Shown piece after piece: positions 7,311-10,450 of a stretch of 10,450 bases of DNA. Origin of the DNA: Anaerolineae bacterium (GTDB lineage: Bacteria > Chloroflexota > Anaerolineae > Anaerolineales > Villigracilaceae). The notes beneath the pieces are model-generated. The model saw nothing but the letters and a program-made list of their open reading frames with translations, was not told the origin of the DNA and ran no database searches. The stretch lies in contig PLNY01000463.1 of NCBI GenBank assembly GCA_003141915.1, forward strand, positions 238-10,687, read 5' to 3'. Every line of letters starts with the position of its first letter. Position 1 is the stretch's first letter. The translations under genes and the position numbers were made by a program.

Positions 7311-7913
7311 TCAATAATGACACGTACTGCAATCCGTGAGCTTGATGCGCTCTTCAGCGAGACTGGCCGCCACCGCCGGATCATTGGTCGGATTGTTTTG
7401 AGCATTATCTTCCGTCTTCGACCGATGGCAGTTCAAACACCAGCCCATGTTGATTACCTGCGGGGTTTGATAAACGGTCATCTTGCTTACATCGCCGTGA
7501 CAAGTCTCGCAATTCAATCCCGCGGCAATATGCGGGCGATGCACAAAGTGAACGAAATCCGGAATCCACATCACTGGTACCCATTGCAGAGGCGTGTTAT
7601 TCTGAACGGCCTGAACGAGTGGAACTAATTTAGGACTTGTTTTGGTTATGTCCAACTGTTGATGGCATCCCCAGCATTTCGTAATCGTCGGCAAACCCGG
7701 CGAAGGTCCGCGCAACGCACCCGGATGGCAATAAAGACATGGAATTTTCAAAACCCCAACATGGATATTATGCGGAAAATCAATCGGCTGTTGCGGGGTC
7801 TTTTGCGTCTGAGCAATGCCCCATACCGCGCCGCTTAAGAGGGCAAGGAACACAATCAAAACTCCCACTCGCCCGAGCGGCTGGTTTAGCGCATTGAAGA
7901 AACTTTTGATCAT
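7311..7913 (-). CDS. actA: ActA, membrane-anchored pentaheme cytochrome c of ACIII
   Basis: The 200-residue protein has one N-terminal transmembrane anchor (about 14-34) and five CxxCH heme c sites: C59-H63, C80-H84, C135-H139, C159-H163 and C195-H199. The last ends one residue before the C-terminus. Extra histidines (H48, H51, H122, H125, H128) could supply the second axial ligands. Five hemes match ActA of ACIII; the related QrcA of sulfate reducers has, to my recollection, six. It is the first gene of the operon. The start is supported by a clear ribosome site (TTAGGAG) 6 nt before the ATG. It would carry electrons from the iron-sulfur subunit toward ActE. Confidence 0.94.
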   Translation of the reverse strand: MIKSFFNALNQPLGRVGVLIVFLALLSGAVWGIAQTQKTPQQPIDFPHNIHVGVLKIPCLYCHPGALRGPSPGLPTITKCWGCHQQLDITKTSPKLVPLVQAVQNNTPLQWVPVMWIPDFVHFVHRPHIAAGLNCETCHGDVSKMTVYQTPQVINMGWCLNCHRSKTEDNAQNNPTNDPAVAASLAEERIKLTDCSTCHY

Positions 7914-8133
7914 AGACGCTCCTAAGATCGAAGATAACTTACAAACAAACCTTGCGAAGATGGAATCATTCGCAAGGTTTGTTTTATGAAACTCAGAATA
8001 ATTTTAAAGCAACATGCCAACCATAGATTGAGCAGGAGCAAAGGTGCTTCCCTGCAAAATTAGAAGAGAAATTACCTTGGGGCCATGGAGACTCACTCTT
8101 ATCTCCAAGGTTGATCCTAACTCGAAGAACATG
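7914..8133 (-). promoter_or_regulatory. Long structured leader of the act operon
   Basis: If the TATAAT promoter at 8140-8145 is used, the transcript has about 220 nt before actA with no credible coding sequence. It contains three inverted repeats. Near the 5' end, TCTCCAAGG (8102-8110) can pair with CCATGGAGA (8083-8091, one mismatch), or CCAAGGT (8105-8111) can pair with ACCTTGG (8074-8080); the two are mutually exclusive. The second hairpin is GCAGG/CCTGC (8032-8036 and 8051-8055) with inner AGCA/TGCT. The third is a perfect 16-bp hairpin (7943-7984). I do not recognise a known riboswitch. A cis-acting control element is possible; this rests on dyads found by eye. Confidence 0.4.
7943..7986. 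terminator. Perfect 16-bp hairpin, possible terminator or attenuator before actA
   Basis: Positions 7943-7958 pair perfectly with 7969-7984 around a 10-nt loop. On the plus strand it ends TTTGTTTTA, a modest U tract, but no plus-strand gene lies before it. On the minus strand it is followed by TTTGTTTGTAAG, a weaker tract, and falls inside the predicted act leader about 30 nt before actA. It could be an attenuator for the act operon or an old terminator of a lost gene. The hairpin is certain; its function is not. Confidence 0.5.
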
Positions 8134-8139
8134 CGGGCG

Positions 8140-8168
8140 ATTATACTGCAAAAATATGGTCAAGTACA
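8140..8168 (-). promoter_or_regulatory. Predicted promoter of the act operon
   Basis: On the minus strand a perfect -10 box TATAAT occupies 8145-8140. TGTACT (8168-8163) is 17 nt upstream, a weak -35 with 3 of 6 matches to TTGACA. A better-looking TTGACC (8163-8158) is only 12 nt from the -10 box, too close for normal use. The predicted start is near 8133. The weak -35 and its overlap with the dyad at 8164-8180 suggest a regulated promoter. Confidence 0.5.
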
Positions 8169-8180
8169 TACAAAATGTAC
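8164..8180. promoter_or_regulatory. Operator-like dyad between divergent promoters
   Basis: GTACAT (8164-8169) and ATGTAC (8175-8180) form a perfect 6-bp inverted repeat with a 5-nt spacer. It lies midway between the predicted minus-strand act promoter and the plus-strand promoter of the small membrane protein, and each arm overlaps the -35 position of one of them. A dimeric regulator bound here could affect both. I cannot assign a regulator family, and no regulator gene lies in the window. Confidence 0.45.
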
Positions 8181-8204
8181 GATTTCAAAAATTGTCTCTA
8201 TGAT
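8176..8204 (+). promoter_or_regulatory. Predicted promoter of the small membrane protein gene
   Basis: A -10 box TATGAT (8199-8204, 5 of 6) has TGTACG (8176-8181) 17 nt upstream, the mirror image of the TGTACT-N17-TATAAT arrangement on the other strand. An alternative -10, TATACT (8204-8209), overlaps it but has no good -35. The start would be near 8211-8216, leaving a leader of only about 10-14 nt before the ATG at 8225, with no recognisable ribosome site. Confidence 0.4.
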
Positions 8205-8224
8205 ATACTTTAAAATTATTGTCT

Positions 8225-8491
8225 ATGACAAAAAAGCACTTGCAGATTCTGCTTCCAGTTATCATTGTTGGGATTGGAATATTGTTGGCACTGACCGCCT
8301 CTTCGTTTGCATCTTTTCCTGTTCAAAGATTGGGCAGCGCCGCAATTGCAAATTTAACTCCTACTCCAACGTTTTCAGCAAAGTCGGCTTCACAGGCCGG
8401 CTCAACAGATTGGATCACGTTGATGGGAGTCATCATTGTATTGATCGTTGTACTGCCGGTATTAATCCGGCGTTCGACATGGACGAAATAA
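8225..8491 (+). CDS. Small two-helix membrane protein of unknown function
   Basis: I do not recognise this 88-residue protein. It starts MTKK, followed by a hydrophobic segment (about 7-28) with a possible signal-peptidase-like 'TASSFAS'. A short exposed part with a 'TPTPT' linker (about 45-62) comes next, then a strong transmembrane helix (about 64-81) ending in R82-R83 and a short basic tail, so the C-terminus is probably cytoplasmic. ATG 8225 is preferred; an in-frame TTG at 8219 is possible. There is no ribosome site, so the message may be nearly leaderless. It diverges from the act operon and ends 16 nt from the converging protease gene. The promoter, the TPT linker shared with neighbouring exported proteins and the clean topology support a real gene. 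Confidence 0.6.
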   Translation: MTKKHLQILLPVIIVGIGILLALTASSFASFPVQRLGSAAIANLTPTPTFSAKSASQAGSTDWITLMGVIIVLIVVLPVLIRRSTWTK

Positions 8492-8507
8492 CTTATCGTT
8501 ACTCTTT

Positions 8508-9629
8508 TCACTTCCAATTCTTGGCCATGTCAATTCGTTCGCCCAGCGGCGGATGCGAATAAAACAAGAATACCACCCACTTCTCCGGATCCACCTCACC
8601 CAAATTTTGATTCGCTAAACGAATCATCGCTGAGGCAAACGCCTCGCTTCTGCCCGTGGCTTGCAATGAATATTCATCCGCCATGCGCTCGCGCCAGCGC
8701 GAGATGGCATTCTCCAGCGGCATCATGATCAAGCCATAAGCGCCGAGCGCCAACTCGAGCGCGGGGAAAGCGGCGACATCTGCGACGCCGGTAAAGCCCC
8801 AAAGATGAATCGCCCAATTCAACGCCAATGATGCAAGATACAAGCCGATCAAGGTTGTAAGCGTGCCAAGGGCGATAAGGAGCGGAATATCTTTATGGAC
8901 GTGATGCCCCAATTCATGAGCCAGCACCGATTCAATTTCATCGGGAGTGAATTCATTGATGAGCGTATCGCCCAGCACAATCCGGCGTGTGTTGCCGATG
9001 CCGGTCAACGCGGCGTTCGCGGACTTGGTGCGGCGCGACATATCGAACTTGAACACGCCCTTGACCTTGGCGTTCGCGCGGTCCGCCAGCTTCATCAAGC
9101 GATCCGCCAAATCTTTATGTTCATCGCCAAGCGGAATAAATTTATTGAAGATGGGCATGATGAGAATCGGCGCGAGGTTGGAAAGCAAAACGTTAAAGAT
9201 CAATAACGCGCCTGCGGTCCACAACCACCAGGTCGTCGAAAAGGCGCGCAGAAAAGCATATAACATTTCCAGCACGATCAAACCAATCGGCGCGCCGACC
9301 GCCATCCCTTTGAGCTGATCGAGTATCCAATCTTTCAACGATTGCGTGGATTGATCGAAGCGATGCGGCAAGACAAAACCTTCGTAATAACCAAGCGGCA
9401 GGTTCAACACAAAATAAATTCCGCCGTAGACCAACACAAAGAGCGGAACAATCAGCCATTGACTCGTTGTAAAGCCATCCAGCCAGTTGCGCAGAAGAAT
9501 CGTCCAGCCGAAGAGGAGCCAGGCTAAGGCGTAGACTCCGGTAAAGGTGGTGTCCACCAGCCAAAGTCGGCGCGTGATGCGTGAATATTCTTTGGCTTTC
9601 GTTTGTCGTTCGGGATCAATAGTAGTCAT
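8508..9629 (-). CDS. M48-family (Ste24-like) membrane metallopeptidase
   Basis: The product has 373 residues. The zinc site is H238-E239-L-G-H242, with E314 in 'RERMADEYS' as the third ligand (the E-x-x-A-D arrangement of Ste24). The segment 'FDMSRRTKSANAALTG' (about 195-210) and the late 'SHPPLGERI' motif are also typical of M48 enzymes. Hydrophobic helices lie at about 28-46, 58-77, 108-130, 134-160, 249-277 and 285-306. Ste24-type enzymes cleave at membrane surfaces. In bacteria without prenylated CAAX proteins the substrates are unknown, and membrane protein quality control is the usual proposal. The start is supported by AAAGGA a few nt before the ATG. The gene stands alone, with a repeat element upstream and a converging small gene downstream. 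Confidence 0.92.
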   Translation of the reverse strand: MTTIDPERQTKAKEYSRITRRLWLVDTTFTGVYALAWLLFGWTILLRNWLDGFTTSQWLIVPLFVLVYGGIYFVLNLPLGYYEGFVLPHRFDQSTQSLKDWILDQLKGMAVGAPIGLIVLEMLYAFLRAFSTTWWLWTAGALLIFNVLLSNLAPILIMPIFNKFIPLGDEHKDLADRLMKLADRANAKVKGVFKFDMSRRTKSANAALTGIGNTRRIVLGDTLINEFTPDEIESVLAHELGHHVHKDIPLLIALGTLTTLIGLYLASLALNWAIHLWGFTGVADVAAFPALELALGAYGLIMMPLENAISRWRERMADEYSLQATGRSEAFASAMIRLANQNLGEVDPEKWVVFLFYSHPPLGERIDMAKNWK

Positions 9630-9649
9630 AAATTCCTTTCGTCAAAGAC

Positions 9650-9758
9650 ATGTCGTTGCGAGGAGCGTAGCGACGTGGCAATCTCAGCTAATCCTCCAAC
9701 AATCAATTGCATAAAAACGGAAGATTGCCACGACCCCTTCGGGGTCTCGCAATGACAT
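9650..9758. repeat. Imperfect inverted-repeat element (dispersed intergenic type)
   Basis: The outer arms ATGTCGTTGCGAG (9650-9662) and CTCGCAATGACAT (9746-9758) pair at 12 of 13 positions. An inner pair, GTGGCAATCT (9675-9684) with AGATTGCCAC (9722-9731), is perfect. The remaining parts differ between the arms: GAGCGTAGCGAC on the left, and a small hairpin GACCCC-TTC-GGGGTC (9732-9746) on the right. The 'TTGCGAGGAGCG..GCGACGTGGCAATCTC' wording is of a kind seen as dispersed intergenic repeats in many bacteria. It has no coding capacity. It fills almost the whole gap between the isochorismatase-type gene and the protease gene. Copy number cannot be judged from one copy. Confidence 0.8.
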
Positions 9759-9761
9759 TTG

Positions 9762-10325
9762 TTATTTTACTTGTTCCGCCGCAAGATGGGCAATGACATC
9801 ATCCGTCGTCATCACCTGACCGTATGATTTCAGCGCGGCAAGAAACGCCTTGTGGACCTGCTCGGCGGGAATGACCGTATCGCCATATTTCAAATCACGC
9901 GTGGCGCAGGCATCTTCGGCAACGATGACCTGAAAGCCGAAGTCCGACGCGGCGCGGGCAGTGGCATCGACGCACATGTGAGTCATCATGCCGGTGATGA
10001 TGACGCGCTCGCTGTTCCAATTCTTTAACAGCTCAAGCAGATTCGTTTCGCGGAACGAATTGGGATAATGTTTGATGACCAGCGGCTCGCCTTCGAAGTG
10101 CGCCACAGAATCGTGAATGTCACAACCATCGGTGCCGCGGATGAAGAAGGTCGCATCCGGCTTGATGGCAACATGCTGAATATGGACATGTTTTTGATCA
10201 TGCTCGCGGAAGCATTGAAGCAATTCGTAGGCTTTCCTGGCGGCATCCAGCGGCTTGACCAATTCCATCCGTCCGCCGGGGAAATAATCTTTTTGAATAT
10301 CAATGAGAAGCAAACCAGTTTTCAT
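9762..10325 (-). CDS. Isochorismatase-family cysteine hydrolase
   Basis: The product has 187 residues with the family's catalytic triad: D9 in 'LLLIDIQKDYF', K85 in 'VIKHYPNSF' and C118 in 'THMCVDATAR'. The cis-peptide region 'GMMTHM' precedes the Cys. Family members hydrolyse isochorismate, nicotinamide, N-carbamoyl compounds or related amides. The residues here do not fix the substrate, and the neighbours give no pathway. It is cytoplasmic, with no signal peptide. Length is normal for a compact member. The start is supported by AAGGAG 6 nt before the ATG. No operon partner is visible in the window. Confidence 0.92.
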   Translation of the reverse strand: MKTGLLLIDIQKDYFPGGRMELVKPLDAARKAYELLQCFREHDQKHVHIQHVAIKPDATFFIRGTDGCDIHDSVAHFEGEPLVIKHYPNSFRETNLLELLKNWNSERVIITGMMTHMCVDATARAASDFGFQVIVAEDACATRDLKYGDTVIPAEQVHKAFLAALKSYGQVMTTDDVIAHLAAEQVK

Positions 10326-10450
10326 TAGACTCCTTGTAACTCGTACGATGATAATATTGTAAACGGTTTTTATGTTTGTATATAAGGGTATTGGGGAATG
10401 GAAGCATAATTCGGATCAGCAATATATTCAACCTTAAATCATAGTTAGCG
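10326..10450. other. AT-rich intergenic end of the window
   Basis: Apart from the ribosome site of the isochorismatase-family gene, this stretch has no convincing gene. It is AT-rich and probably contains that gene's promoter on the minus strand (for example TACAAT near 10360), but no good -35 partner is visible. Confidence 0.4.

Noticed and set aside
6930..7628. 232-codon open frame on the plus strand
   Set aside because: It lies antisense across actB1 and actA, whose heme and iron-sulfur motifs prove their frame. The predicted protein looks like random translation and has no supporting start signal.
1022..7913. The operon as a Qrc complex of the sulfate-reducer type
   Set aside because: ActA has five heme sites, and ActD and ActE are present, which are ACIII features. 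The split ActB and single NrfD subunit are reported as a finding instead.
8455..8471. GCCGG-N7-CCGGC dyad as a terminator for the protease gene
   Set aside because: It is only 5 bp, has no T tract on either strand and lies inside the small membrane protein gene.
8044..8562. 172-codon open frame on the plus strand
   Set aside because: It runs through the predicted divergent promoters and overlaps the more credible small membrane protein in another frame. Its product is Cys/His/Ser-rich with no domain-like pattern.
9732..9746. GACCCC-TTC-GGGGTC hairpin as an intrinsic terminator
   Set aside because: Neither strand has a T run after it. It is better explained as part of the inverted-repeat element.

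Overview
The window most likely comes from a chromosome of the phylum Chloroflexota, probably an Anaerolineae-type bacterium that respires. This is inferred from the type of respiratory complex, from the Thr/Pro-rich (TPTPT-like) linkers in several exported proteins, and from lipobox-anchored envelope proteins; no marker gene here proves the taxonomy. Coding style is uniform, and I see no integrase, transposase, CRISPR array or other sign of a recent insertion.

The centre (about 1020-7913, minus strand) is one compact seven-gene operon for an Alternative Complex III (ACIII)-type quinol:electron-acceptor oxidoreductase. In transcription order it encodes a pentaheme cytochrome c (ActA), a Tat-exported molybdopterin-oxidoreductase-like subunit (ActB1), a four-cluster ferredoxin-like subunit (ActB2), an NrfD-family membrane subunit (ActC), a two-helix membrane subunit (ActD), a membrane-anchored monoheme cytochrome c (ActE), and a second monoheme cytochrome c that is probably a lipoprotein on a long flexible linker. 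Gaps are 24 nt or less and two junctions overlap. In the expected mechanism, quinol is oxidised at ActC, electrons pass through the iron-sulfur clusters of ActB2 and the hemes of ActA and ActE, and the tethered cytochrome would carry them to a terminal oxidase. Compared with the best-known ACIII, the ActB subunit is split in two genes, and the second NrfD-like subunit ActF is absent from the operon, its place being taken by the tethered cytochrome.

Upstream (7914-8224) is a regulatory region. A perfect TATAAT box on the minus strand would start the act operon about 220 nt before actA, giving a leader with three inverted repeats, one a perfect 16-bp hairpin. A plus-strand promoter for a small unknown membrane protein (8225-8491) diverges from it. 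The two -35 regions are the two arms of a perfect dyad, GTACAT-N5-ATGTAC, so the promoters are symmetric and close enough to compete.

The left flank holds the end of a lipoprotein gene with two FxLYD-like repeats (cut by the window edge), a tRNA-Ser(GGA) with its own promoter, and a perfect hairpin terminator that serves both the tRNA and the converging act operon. The right flank holds a Ste24/M48-type membrane metalloprotease, a 109-bp imperfect inverted-repeat element of the dispersed intergenic type, and an isochorismatase-family cysteine hydrolase, both genes on the minus strand.
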